Shown piece after piece: positions 1 through 6,171 of a stretch of 41,920 nt of DNA. This DNA is from a bacterium. Its GTDB lineage: Bacteria > Patescibacteriota > Minisyncoccia > Phycocordibacterales > UBA12445. The position numbers and the translations under genes were made by a program. Numbering within the stretch: the stretch's first letter is position 1; every line of letters begins with the position of its first letter. The notes below the pieces were generated by a model. It was not told the DNA's origin and did no database searches. It saw only the letters and a program-made list of their open reading frames with translations. The stretch lies in NCBI GenBank assembly GCA_030648005.1, contig JAUSIP010000020.1, positions 1 through 41,920 on the forward strand, given 5' to 3'.

Positions 1-930
1 GCTGTGCTCCGACGTAAATTCTACATTGGTACAATCGAATGGGCCGGATATGAAGGTCCGGGTGACTTTAGTCTCTTTCTAGATAAAGCATTATTCTTAC
101 AGGTCCAACAATTACTTGATCTGCAAAACAAAGGAGCTGACAGAACTCGTAAATATGAATCATTTACTAAATCAATTTGTTTTTGTGGTGAATGTGGAAG
201 CCGTATGACATTAGAAAAACACAAAACCTCTATTGGTAAAGAAATTATGTATCTTCGTTGTATCAAAGCTAAGCAAGGTAAAAAGGTTACTTGTACTCAA
301 AAATATGGCCACGAATCAATGTATGTGGATCAAATTTCAGATATTCTCAAAAGTATACAGATCCCAAATCATATTGTTGTAAAAGTAAAAAAGAGAGTAA
401 AGGAAATATTCAATGATGAAGAAAAGCTCTGTGAGGCAACTAAAAAGGATATACAGAAACAATTAGATAGACTCATGATCAAAAAGAGAAACCTCATTGA
501 TATGCTTCTAGATAAAGAATATCAAACTGATTCGGACCGGTCATTGTACCAAGAGACAAGGCGTGAAATAGATATTGATGAGATAAGGCTAAAGGCTGAG
601 CTGGATAAAAGCCAAAGCAGAATTGAGGGCACTTTGAAACTCGTTGATCTGGCTATTGCGCTCGCATCGAATATACATACCGCATTTAAAAGCACGGAAG
701 ACGATGGCCTACGTGGTTTGCTTGCTAGAACCCTATTTAAAAAGATTGAGATCACAGACAAAAAGATCTCTAGCTTTGAGCTTAATTCTCCGCTTGATTA
801 TCTATGTAGATCTCAATTCAAGAATATGCCTAGTCCCTTTAAGTTCGAACAAGAAGAAATTTGTGGACCCTATCGGATTCGAACCGATGACCTCCTCATT
901 GCAAATGAGGCGCTCTACCAACTAAGCTAA
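1..930 (+). CDS. Serine site-specific recombinase, C-terminal part (5' end outside window)
   Basis: The reading frame is open from the first base, so this is the C-terminal ~310 residues of a longer protein. It begins in the end of the Recombinase domain, continues into a zinc beta-ribbon (FCGECGSRM near residue 60 and a paired YLRC about 25 residues later) and then a long charged coiled-coil stretch (about residues 130-225). This is the tail architecture of large serine recombinases that integrate mobile elements. The N-terminal catalytic serine domain is not in the window. The last ~21 residues (containing IRTDDL and ANEALYQLS) are the antisense translation of tRNA-Ala, and the TAA stop lies inside that tRNA. 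The natural C-terminus was therefore probably created by integration into the tRNA. The element itself should lie to the left of the window. Family call is firm; the exact boundary of functional sequence is inferred. Confidence 0.88.
   Translation, partial: AVLRRKFYIGTIEWAGYEGPGDFSLFLDKALFLQVQQLLDLQNKGADRTRKYESFTKSICFCGECGSRMTLEKHKTSIGKEIMYLRCIKAKQGKKVTCTQKYGHESMYVDQISDILKSIQIPNHIVVKVKKRVKEIFNDEEKLCEATKKDIQKQLDRLMIKKRNLIDMLLDKEYQTDSDRSLYQETRREIDIDEIRLKAELDKSQSRIEGTLKLVDLAIALASNIHTAFKSTEDDGLRGLLARTLFKKIEITDKKISSFELNSPLDYLCRSQFKNMPSPFKFEQEEICGPYRIRTDDLLIANEALYQLS
864..905. other. Probable integration (att) site at the tRNA-Ala 3' half
   Basis: The 3' end of tRNA-Ala faces the mobile element, and the recombinase gene reads into it. 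This is the usual arrangement where an integrating element restores the tRNA 3' end from its own attachment core. The other end of the element, which should carry a direct repeat of part of this tRNA, is outside the window, so the core cannot be delimited. This is inferred from position and orientation. Confidence 0.5.
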
Positions 931-936
931 GGGCCC
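864..936 (-). tRNA. tRNA-Ala (anticodon UGC)
   Basis: The reverse strand folds into a full cloverleaf of 73 nt. The acceptor stem is GGGCCCT with AGGGTCC and includes the G3-U70 wobble that marks alanine tRNAs. The D-stem GCTT/GAGC, the anticodon stem CCTCA/TGAGG with loop TTTGCAA (anticodon TGC) and the T-arm with GGTTCGAATCC are all present. CCA is not encoded: the bases after the discriminator A are CAA. The recombinase frame ends inside this gene on the opposite strand. Confidence 0.96.
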
Positions 937-1042
937 TTATCTTTTACCTCAAATAGGTTAGCATTATTCTTGATTTCCTGCAACATCAATGTTTTTATAG
1001 CTTAAAATACCCTTATTTACCAGCCTTTTTCATTATAGGGGG

Positions 1043-1071
1043 TTGACTTTTTGCTTCCAATCTGATACTAT
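1043..1071 (+). promoter_or_regulatory. Sigma70-type promoter
   Basis: TTGACT at 1043-1048 and TACTAT at 1066-1071 are separated by 17 nt. It lies upstream of the repeat and the secreted transglycosylase and faces that gene. Confidence 0.6.
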
Positions 1072-1105
1072 ATACATCACAATATTTTGGCAGTATTGTC
1101 TATGG

Positions 1106-1168
1106 TCCCGACGCTCTCCATTCCATAAGGAGAGGTCGGGATCCTCGATTTGATAAATCAAATCGGGA
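1106..1168. repeat. Double-hairpin palindromic element, copy A
   Basis: This 63-nt element is bounded by TCCCGA and TCGGGA. The left hairpin pairs TCCCGAC with GTCGGGA and CTCTCC with GGAGAG. The right hairpin pairs CGATTTGAT with ATCAAATCG. The two meet at GGATCCTCGA. The same layout recurs at 3866-3927 and 34433-34489. Arm sequences vary between copies while the bounding and central motifs are conserved, the sign of a mobile or selected structured repeat. Confidence 0.8.
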
Positions 1169-1274
1169 CAGAGTGACAAACAAGGCATAGTTTAGGCAAT
1201 CCTTAGTCGGTTTTGCAGAAACTTGAGCACTGACCTAAAGAATTAATTGAAAATATATTTTAGCTTCAACAACA

Positions 1275-1709
1275 ATAAAGGCACTGGCGAGCATCCTGTT
1301 TGCCGGAAACCTTTTCATAACCCCTCAGCTTTCGGCTGTTCAAGACATAGGTTTGGAGTCTATAGATCCGGCGGTAATAGCCGCTAAGGTTTGTGATGTA
1401 GACGAGAAGAGTAAGGAGTGCGTAGTCGCGCTTATTAAGAAGTACGCCGATCAGTATGACTTCCCTGAGAAGATGGCGTTAGCTGTCGCTAGTTGTGAGT
1501 CAGAGTTCAAGACCACTGCTCTTGGAGATCGAGGGAAGGCGTATGGAATCTATCAGTTCCATAAGCCAACTTTCGAGATGTTCTCCAAGAAGCTTGGCGA
1601 GAAACTCAACTACCACGATACTGAAGACAACATCAAGCTCGCTATCTGGGCTCTCTCTCAAGATAAGGGTCATCATTGGACCTGTTATCGCAAAATATCA
1701 GCTAGGTAA
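1275..1709 (+). CDS. Small secreted lytic transglycosylase (SLT domain), non-standard start
   Basis: The mature part holds a compact SLT fold: ALAVASCESEF contains the catalytic-type Glu, followed by GKAYGIYQFHKPTFE, the usual second motif. Such proteins cleave murein glycan strands outside the cytoplasm. Upstream of the first standard start (TTG 1353) the frame encodes a textbook signal peptide, KALASILFAGNLFITPQLSA then VQD, but it has no ATG, GTG or TTG. The frame is closed by TGA at 1248, leaving ATA at 1275 or ATT at 1257 as candidate starts. A TTG at 1247 in the next frame would give MKIYFSFNN and need a frameshift. I place the start at ATA 1275. A sequencing error, a rare start or a real lesion are all possible. 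A terminator follows at 1727. Confidence 0.68.
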   Translation: MKALASILFAGNLFITPQLSAVQDIGLESIDPAVIAAKVCDVDEKSKECVVALIKKYADQYDFPEKMALAVASCESEFKTTALGDRGKAYGIYQFHKPTFEMFSKKLGEKLNYHDTEDNIKLAIWALSQDKGHHWTCYRKISAR

Positions 1710-1726
1710 ATAATAAAATAAAAAAG

Positions 1727-1752
1727 CCGCCCCTTCATCGGGGCGGTTTTTT
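1727..1752 (+). terminator. Intrinsic terminator
   Basis: CCGCCCC (1727-1733) pairs with GGGGCGG (1740-1746) around a 6-nt loop, followed by six T. It ends the transglycosylase transcript. Confidence 0.9.
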
Positions 1753-1754
1753 GT

Positions 1755-1783
1755 TTGAAAAAAAGTCAATAATACGCTAGGAT
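1755..1783 (+). promoter_or_regulatory. Promoter of ppa
   Basis: TTGAAA at 1755-1760 and TAGGAT at 1778-1783 with a 17-nt spacer lie directly after the terminator. The predicted leader to the ppa ATG is about 23 nt and has no Shine-Dalgarno sequence. Confidence 0.5.
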
Positions 1784-1812
1784 ATTTGTAATCAGTTTTA
1801 AAATATAAGTAT

Positions 1813-2349
1813 ATGAATCTATACAAAGATCTGGAGTCATGGAGCGATGAGGCTAAGGGGGAGATTAATGTCGTTGTAGATCTAGCCAAGGGCTCTTCCA
1901 ACAAATACGAATACGACGAGCAGGGCGGATATTTCAAGTTAGACAGGGTTCTCCATCATCAGATGTTTTATCCTTTCGACTATGGCTTCATGCCGAGGAC
2001 CCACTCCGATGATGACGATGCTATTGATGTTTGCTTACTGACCACTTACCCGACATTTCCCGGTTGCGTGGTGAAGGCTCGAGTCATTGGTGCGATAGAT
2101 ACTGCTGACGAGAAGGGTGGGGATCTGAAGGTTATTGCTGTGCCTATTGAGAAGGTGGACCCGCGATTTGCAGAAGTTCAGAGCTATACTGATCTATCAG
2201 CACATGTACAGGAGGAGCTCTTGCTCCACTTCAAGGAGATCAAGAAGTTGGAGAAGTCTAAGTATGACAAGGTCGTCGTGAAGGGTTTTAAAGATAAGGA
2301 ATTCGCCATGAGTGAGATAAAAAGGGCCATCTCAAATTACAAAGCCTAA
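1813..2349 (+). CDS. ppa: Inorganic pyrophosphatase (family I)
   Basis: Soluble family I pyrophosphatase hydrolyses PPi to two phosphates and pulls biosynthetic reactions forward in the cytoplasm. The 178-aa length is normal. The core FYPFDYGFMPRT matches the family's substrate-binding segment. The Asp cluster DDDDAIDVCLL corresponds to the D-x-D-P-x-D signature that binds Mg2+, with Ala where Pro or Glu is usual. VKARVIGAIDTADEKGGDLKVIAVP and the downstream LLLHFKEIKKLE are also typical. The ATG at 1813 is the only good start, with no Shine-Dalgarno sequence in front. A small gene follows 32 nt downstream across a tandem heptamer spacer, so the two are probably co-transcribed. Confidence 0.95.
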   Translation: MNLYKDLESWSDEAKGEINVVVDLAKGSSNKYEYDEQGGYFKLDRVLHHQMFYPFDYGFMPRTHSDDDDAIDVCLLTTYPTFPGCVVKARVIGAIDTADEKGGDLKVIAVPIEKVDPRFAEVQSYTDLSAHVQEELLLHFKEIKKLEKSKYDKVVVKGFKDKEFAMSEIKRAISNYKA

Positions 2350-2377
2350 ACCCTAACACCTAAAAGCTAAAACCTAA
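2347..2377 (+). repeat. Tandem heptamer CCTAAAN at the ppa stop codon
   Basis: The ppa stop TAA at 2347 is the first of five TAA triplets spaced exactly 7 nt apart (2347, 2354, 2361, 2368, 2375), each in a CCTAA or GCTAA unit. The array fills the spacer before the next gene and provides stops in all three frames. Confidence 0.7.
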
Positions 2378-2381
2378 TTTT

Positions 2382-2624
2382 ATGTTCAAAGAATTTTTAA
2401 TGAAGAAGATGCTTCAGTCGCAGTTGAAGGGTTCCGGGATGACGGACGAGCAACAGAACAAGCTGATCGAGATGGTTACCAAAAATCCGGAGCTTTTCAA
2501 GAAGATCGCCGAAGAGGCGCAACAACTCATGGGGAATCAGGGTATGGGCCAGATGCAGGCTATTATGAAGGTATCGGAGAAGTATAAGGCGGAGTTAGGT
2601 GGTTTAGCAGACAAGTTCAAGTAG
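2382..2624 (+). CDS. Small helical protein, function unknown
   Basis: An 80-aa protein with a basic start (MFKEFLMKKMLQSQLKG) and a central segment LIEMVTKNPELFKKIAEEAQQLM, rich in Lys, Gln, Met and Glu and predicted fully helical by composition. It has no signal peptide or membrane segment. I do not recognise a named family. ATG 2382 follows ppa by 32 nt without its own promoter or Shine-Dalgarno sequence, so it is probably the second gene of a ppa operon. Codon use resembles ppa, and the frame is convincingly coding. Confidence 0.72.
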   Translation: MFKEFLMKKMLQSQLKGSGMTDEQQNKLIEMVTKNPELFKKIAEEAQQLMGNQGMGQMQAIMKVSEKYKAELGGLADKFK

Positions 2625-2681
2625 ACGTGGTAGTGTTATATCTAGAACATTTGGATCTCTTGAAAAAAAGGGAGTGAGGAT

Positions 2682-3266
2682 GTGTTGCGTATTAGGTGTT
2701 CTGTATTCTGCTCGCTGGTCTTCTTCTGTTCCGTAAACTTTCTTTTTGCCATGACGCCCGACTGGGTCAAGGAGTTTCGGAAGAAGGCCTTGGAGATAAC
2801 CAGGATTTCGCATCATAAAGTTTTCGAATACCCCCAAGACAGTTTGGATGTCCTGAAAACCCGAGGTAAGGGATGTTGTGTTTCTTGGTCAAAGCTTGTG
2901 ACTGAGATAGCTATCAAACATAAGATCGACTATACGCAGTATATTGTGGATGATAACACCAAGAAAGAACCACCCAAGATAACTCTTCGAAAAGATATAT
3001 TTGGCAATATGTGGCTACAGAGTGTTGAATATACGCAGTCTCTCGTGAATGATAGCAGTAAGAAAGATTGGGAGGATGCACCACATCAAGTGACTCTTCT
3101 GGAAGATAGATCCGGCCAGATGTGGCTTCAGAGTAATGAATGCATAAAGATGGTCGACAATGAGGCGCACATGCTGAAGATCATCCCGAATATGGTCGCG
3201 ACAAAGTGGCCCTTCGGATGTCACATAGTAAGTAAGTTCAAGTACAAGGAATCCGATCTAAAATAG
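2682..3266 (+). CDS. Secreted protein of unknown function (cassette gene)
   Basis: GTG start at 2682 with GGAG at 2671-2674, 7 nt upstream. The N-terminus MLRIRCSVFCSLVFFCSVNFLFA is a signal peptide likely cleaved before MTPDW. The mature ~170 residues contain an imperfect internal duplication: residues around PPKITLRKDIFGNMWLQSVEY and around APHQVTLLEDRSGQMWLQSNE share xxxTLxxDxxGxMWLQSxE. A CC pair (GKGCCVSW) and later Cys residues could form disulfides outside the cell. It stands alone between promoterless spacer and a terminator at 3277. I do not recognise the family. Its strong Shine-Dalgarno site contrasts with its neighbours. Confidence 0.75.
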   Translation: MLRIRCSVFCSLVFFCSVNFLFAMTPDWVKEFRKKALEITRISHHKVFEYPQDSLDVLKTRGKGCCVSWSKLVTEIAIKHKIDYTQYIVDDNTKKEPPKITLRKDIFGNMWLQSVEYTQSLVNDSSKKDWEDAPHQVTLLEDRSGQMWLQSNECIKMVDNEAHMLKIIPNMVATKWPFGCHIVSKFKYKESDLK

Positions 3267-3276
3267 TGACTTCATA

Positions 3277-3307
3277 GCCCCGCCAATTGGCGGGCTTTTC
3301 TTTTTTC
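3277..3307 (+). terminator. Intrinsic terminator
   Basis: CCCGCC (3279-3284) pairs with GGCGGG (3289-3294) around AATT, followed by a T-rich tract. It closes the 2682-3266 gene. Confidence 0.88.
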
Positions 3308-3333
3308 TAATTCTTCAGTAGACTAAAACGAAT

Positions 3334-4473
3334 ATGTCATTATCAATGGGAATTGTGGGTCTGCCGAATGTGGGGAAGTCGACGCTTTTTAATGCGTTGA
3401 CGAAGAAGTGTGTGCCGGCGGAGAATTATCCTTTCTGTACTATTGACCCGTCGGTTGGAGTTGTGGCCGTGCCTGATGAGCGTATCTGGAAACTTTCTGA
3501 ATTTTCAAAATCTGCAAAAACTATTCCTGCGGCTGTTGAGTTCGTAGACATCGCCGGTCTTGTGAAGGGGGCATCGGCGGGTGAAGGTCTTGGTAATAAA
3601 TTCTTAGCGCACATTAGAGAGGTGGATGCGATCGCACAGGTTGTGAGAGTCTTTGAGGATTCAAATATCTTGCATGTCGATGGCGGGCCAAATCCGGTCC
3701 GCGACATTGAGGTTATAAATATGGAGCTGATACTTTCCGATATGGAGACTGTCACTAAGCGACTAGGTAATGTAGAGAAGGACGTAAGGAAGGGCAGTAA
3801 AGAGGCGATAGTTGAGAAGGATATGTTAACTAAGGTTCTGCATATACTTGAGAGTGAGAATCTTGTCCCGATTCAGCGAGCTGAATCGAGGATCCTCGAT
3901 CAAGATTCTACGAATCGTGGATCGGGACCGGAGGACTTTAGTCTTGAGGAAATAAAGATCCTGAAAAATATGCAACTCATAACGATGAAGCCGATTATCT
4001 ATGTTCTAAATCAGAAGTCCGGAAGTAAGAATGTTGATACAGGTCCTGTTGTTGAATTCATAACAAATAAATTAAAATCACAATATGTCTTCGTAGATGC
4101 CGGACTCGAGCGTGACCTTTCAGAATTAACTGAAGAAGAAAAGATTGAATATCGGTCAGGACTTGGCGTCAGTGAAAGTGGTATAAATAGTTTGATAAAA
4201 GAGAGTTATAACACTTTGGGTTTAATAACATATTTAACGACAGGGGAGGATGAGACAAGGGCTTGGACTGTAAAGAAAGATTCTACAGCACCGGTCGCCG
4301 GTCTCGCTATTCACGGCGACTTTAAGGATAAGTTTATAAGAGCAGAGGTTATAAATTGGCAGGAGCTTCTTAACGCCAGTTCTTACGGCTCGGCACGCGA
4401 AAAAGGGCTCGTACGTACAGAAGGGAAGGAGTATGTTGTGCAAGATGGGGACGTGATCGAGTTTAAAATATAA
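3334..4473 (+). CDS. ychF: YchF/OLA1-type P-loop ATPase with in-frame palindromic insertion
   Basis: YchF is an Obg-related ribosome-associated ATPase. GLPNVGKST (residues 9-17) is the P-loop, DIAGLVKGASAGEGLGN is switch II, and the C-terminal TGS domain ends AREKGLVRTEGKEYVVQDGDVIEFKI. Two oddities are visible. First, residues about 178-198 are encoded by a 62-nt double-hairpin repeat (3866-3927) inserted in frame between the coiled-coil arm and the following strand. Second, the nucleotide-specificity motif, normally N-x-x-E, reads LNQKS, so the Glu is absent. A weak -10 (TAGACT, 3319-3324) ends 9 nt before ATG 3334, and there is no Shine-Dalgarno site. Family call is firm. Confidence 0.95.
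   Translation: MSLSMGIVGLPNVGKSTLFNALTKKCVPAENYPFCTIDPSVGVVAVPDERIWKLSEFSKSAKTIPAAVEFVDIAGLVKGASAGEGLGNKFLAHIREVDAIAQVVRVFEDSNILHVDGGPNPVRDIEVINMELILSDMETVTKRLGNVEKDVRKGSKEAIVEKDMLTKVLHILESENLVPIQRAESRILDQDSTNRGSGPEDFSLEEIKILKNMQLITMKPIIYVLNQKSGSKNVDTGPVVEFITNKLKSQYVFVDAGLERDLSELTEEEKIEYRSGLGVSESGINSLIKESYNTLGLITYLTTGEDETRAWTVKKDSTAPVAGLAIHGDFKDKFIRAEVINWQELLNASSYGSAREKGLVRTEGKEYVVQDGDVIEFKI
3866..3927. repeat. Double-hairpin palindromic element, copy B, in frame within ychF
   Basis: 62 nt bounded by TCCCGA and TCGGGA. The left hairpin pairs GATTCAGC with GCTGAATC, the centre is GAGGATCCTCGA, and the right hairpin pairs CGATC with GATCG and GATTC with GAATC. It is translated as VPIQRAESRILDQDSTNRGSG inside YchF without breaking the frame. 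It is related in layout and conserved motifs to copies A and C. Confidence 0.85.
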
Positions 4474-4547
4474 ATTGTACAGTAGTAAGTTTGTGTGATA
4501 GCGTTGTGGAAACAGGAGAACTTTGATTTGGCTAATAAGGAGATGAG

Positions 4548-4751
4548 ATGAAGCGATTTGTAGTGCATATCGCAATTCTTCAACATCTTGAGACAACAAG
4601 GGCAAGTAGAATTGTAGTGTTTCTGACTGAAGAAGTTCTGACAGCCATACATTTCGCCAGCATCGATCTGGTAGAAGGTGAATATGTCAGCAAGGTTACA
4701 ATCGACCTCTATGGTTACAGTCATACAGTATGGGATTACCTCAACGGGTAG
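4548..4751 (+). CDS. 67-aa protein of unknown function (cassette gene)
   Basis: ATG 4548 is preceded by AAGGAG (4537-4542) 5 nt upstream, a strong Shine-Dalgarno site. The product is small and soluble, with alternating hydrophobic segments (FVVHIAILQHL, SRIVVFLTEEVLTAIHFASIDLV, KVTIDLYGYSHTVWDYL) suggesting an alpha/beta fold. It has no signal peptide or metal motif. It follows ychF by 74 nt and ends just before a strong terminator, forming a one-gene unit. I do not recognise it. Coding status rests on the Shine-Dalgarno site, terminator and protein-like composition. Confidence 0.6.
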   Translation: MKRFVVHIAILQHLETTRASRIVVFLTEEVLTAIHFASIDLVEGEYVSKVTIDLYGYSHTVWDYLNG

Positions 4752-4761
4752 ATTAGTTTAT

Positions 4762-4794
4762 GACCCTGTCCCGTGAAGCGGGCAGGGTCTTTTT
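4762..4794 (+). terminator. Intrinsic terminator
   Basis: GACCCTG-t-CCCG pairs with CGGGCAGGGTC (one bulge) around a short loop, followed by TTTTT. It ends the 67-aa gene. Confidence 0.9.
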
Positions 4795-4797
4795 AAT

Positions 4798-4825
4798 TTG
4801 TAAAAACATAAAAAAGATATAAAAT
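4798..4825 (+). promoter_or_regulatory. Promoter of murA, leaderless geometry
   Basis: TTGTAA at 4798-4803, a 16-nt spacer and TAAAAT at 4820-4825. The -10 ends 6 nt before ATG 4832, which places +1 on the start codon. Confidence 0.5.
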
Positions 4826-4831
4826 GGCCTA

Positions 4832-6151
4832 ATGGAACAAAAAGAAAAAGAAGTCTTTGTGATAAACGGCTTGGCCGGCAATAAGAAGCTCAATGGTTCA
4901 GTGGTTATAAACGGCGCTAAGAATGCTGTCTTGCAAGCCTTCGCTGCAACACTTCTATTTCAAGATGAAGTGGTGCTAAAAAATGTTCCGGAGATAGAAG
5001 ATGTTAAAAATATGGTGGAGATCATCCGTGGATTGGGTGTGTCTGTGGAGCGAAGAAGTAGGGGCGTTTACGTTGTTAAGGTACCGACGAATATATCTAC
5101 AGAATTGGCGAAAGAGATCTCTAAGAAGTTTCGGGCTTCTATTGTTTTAACCGGCCCGATCTTGGCCCGCTTCGGCAAAGTCTCCTTTCCTCACCCGGGC
5201 GGATGTGTGATCGGTGCCCGACCTATCGATATATTCTTAAATGGGTTTGAAGCGTTGGGTGCTGAGGTAGAAGAGAAAGAGGAATCTCATCTTATAAAAG
5301 CCAAGGGTACAAACCCCACTACGCCAAAGCTACGCGGGGCGAGAATATTTCTTCGTGTACCTTCCGTCACCGGCGCGCAGACGCTGATGATGGCGGCGGT
5401 TCTAGCTCGCGGAAAAACAATAATAAAAAATGCCCCACTTGAACCGGAGACGAAGAATTTGGCTGATTTCTTGAACTCTTGTGGAGCGAAAATTAAAGGC
5501 GCAGGGACATCAGTTATTGAGATCATTGGTACTGGATTGCTTAGGGCTAAAGGCCGGGCCTATAAAACTCCGCCGGATCGTATCGAAGCCGGAAGCTTCC
5601 TAATACTCGGAGCTGTTGCGGCGGAGAAGTTGGAGATTAAAAATTGTAATCCGGAAGAGATCGAGTCTCTTATTGAGACGTTGAGATACTGCGGAGTGAA
5701 GATTGAGCTTTCTAAAAATAAAATAGTTGTTTCTTCGGAGAAGAACGATAAATATAAAAGCACGGATATAAAGACACATGAATATCCAGGATTTCCTACC
5801 GATCTTCAAGCGCCGATGACAGTCTTTTTAACTCAGACAGAGGGCGAAGCGCTGGTCTTCGAGACCATTTTCGAGGGGCGACTTAATTTTGTTAATGAGC
5901 TGGTTCGCATGGGTGCAGACATTAGGTTATGGGATCAGCATCGGGCGACAGTTAAAGGCCCGTCATTGTTGCATGGTCGGGAGGTTGAATCTCCAGACAT
6001 TAGAGCGGGGTTGGCTTTCGTTATTGCAGCGTTGATTGCTAATGGCCAGTCGATAATACATAATGTCTACTACATTGATCGTGGATATGAGAAGGTGGAT
6101 GAAAGATTAAGAAAAATAGGGGTTGATATTGTTCGACAAGCCTTAGTATAA
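4832..6151 (+). CDS. murA: UDP-N-acetylglucosamine 1-carboxyvinyltransferase
   Basis: MurA adds enolpyruvate from PEP to UDP-GlcNAc, the first committed step of peptidoglycan synthesis. The 439-aa length is close to the usual ~420. NGAKNAVL (residue 30 region) matches the substrate-binding Lys-Asn. HPGGCVIGARPID carries the catalytic Cys at about residue 125, so the enzyme should be of the fosfomycin-reactive Cys type. Residues about 161-170 (NPTTPKLRGA) are encoded by a 27-nt element (5314-5340) that recurs inverted in grpE. It sits at a surface loop before LRGARIFL. mreB follows after 20 nt. No Shine-Dalgarno site; the promoter suggests a leaderless transcript. Confidence 0.96.
   Translation: MEQKEKEVFVINGLAGNKKLNGSVVINGAKNAVLQAFAATLLFQDEVVLKNVPEIEDVKNMVEIIRGLGVSVERRSRGVYVVKVPTNISTELAKEISKKFRASIVLTGPILARFGKVSFPHPGGCVIGARPIDIFLNGFEALGAEVEEKEESHLIKAKGTNPTTPKLRGARIFLRVPSVTGAQTLMMAAVLARGKTIIKNAPLEPETKNLADFLNSCGAKIKGAGTSVIEIIGTGLLRAKGRAYKTPPDRIEAGSFLILGAVAAEKLEIKNCNPEEIESLIETLRYCGVKIELSKNKIVVSSEKNDKYKSTDIKTHEYPGFPTDLQAPMTVFLTQTEGEALVFETIFEGRLNFVNELVRMGADIRLWDQHRATVKGPSLLHGREVESPDIRAGLAFVIAALIANGQSIIHNVYYIDRGYEKVDERLRKIGVDIVRQALV
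5314..5340 (-). repeat. 27-nt G/C-rich element, murA copy
   Basis: Read on the reverse strand it is GCCCCGCGTAGC, TTT, GGCGTAGTGGGG. The grpE copy at 27979-28005 matches 23 of 27 positions. The ends CCCC and GGGG can pair into an imperfect hairpin. It is in frame inside murA. Confidence 0.7.
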
Positions 6152-6165
6152 GGGGAGAGTATAAG
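6146..6165 (+). repeat. GTATAAG intercistronic motif, murA-mreB junction
   Basis: GTATAAG at 6146-6152 contains the murA stop TAA, and a second GTATAAG lies at 6159-6165. It is followed by an A-tract and the mreB ATG. Related copies occupy three other junctions (26958, 28255, 36545). Confidence 0.65.
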
Positions 6166-6171
6166 AAAAAA

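Larger units (their letters stand above)
937..1274. other. Intergenic region between tRNA-Ala and the transglycosylase
   Basis: This 338-nt stretch has no convincing gene. It holds a forward promoter (TTGACT, TACTAT) and one copy of the double-hairpin repeat (1106-1168). About 100 nt follow with no feature I recognise, including an in-frame TGA at 1248 just before the signal-peptide coding region. If the promoter drives the next gene, its mRNA has an unusually long leader of about 195 nt containing the hairpins. Confidence 0.6.

Noticed and set aside
1248..1250. TGA read as Gly or Trp (alternative code) to extend the signal-peptide gene upstream
   Set aside because: TGA is the natural stop of the carbonic-anhydrase-like gene (34391-34393), and core genes contain no internal TGA, so the standard bacterial code applies.
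2347..2381. Telomere-like CCCTAAA repeat
   Set aside because: Only five degenerate units between two co-directional genes; better explained as an intercistronic spacer repeat.
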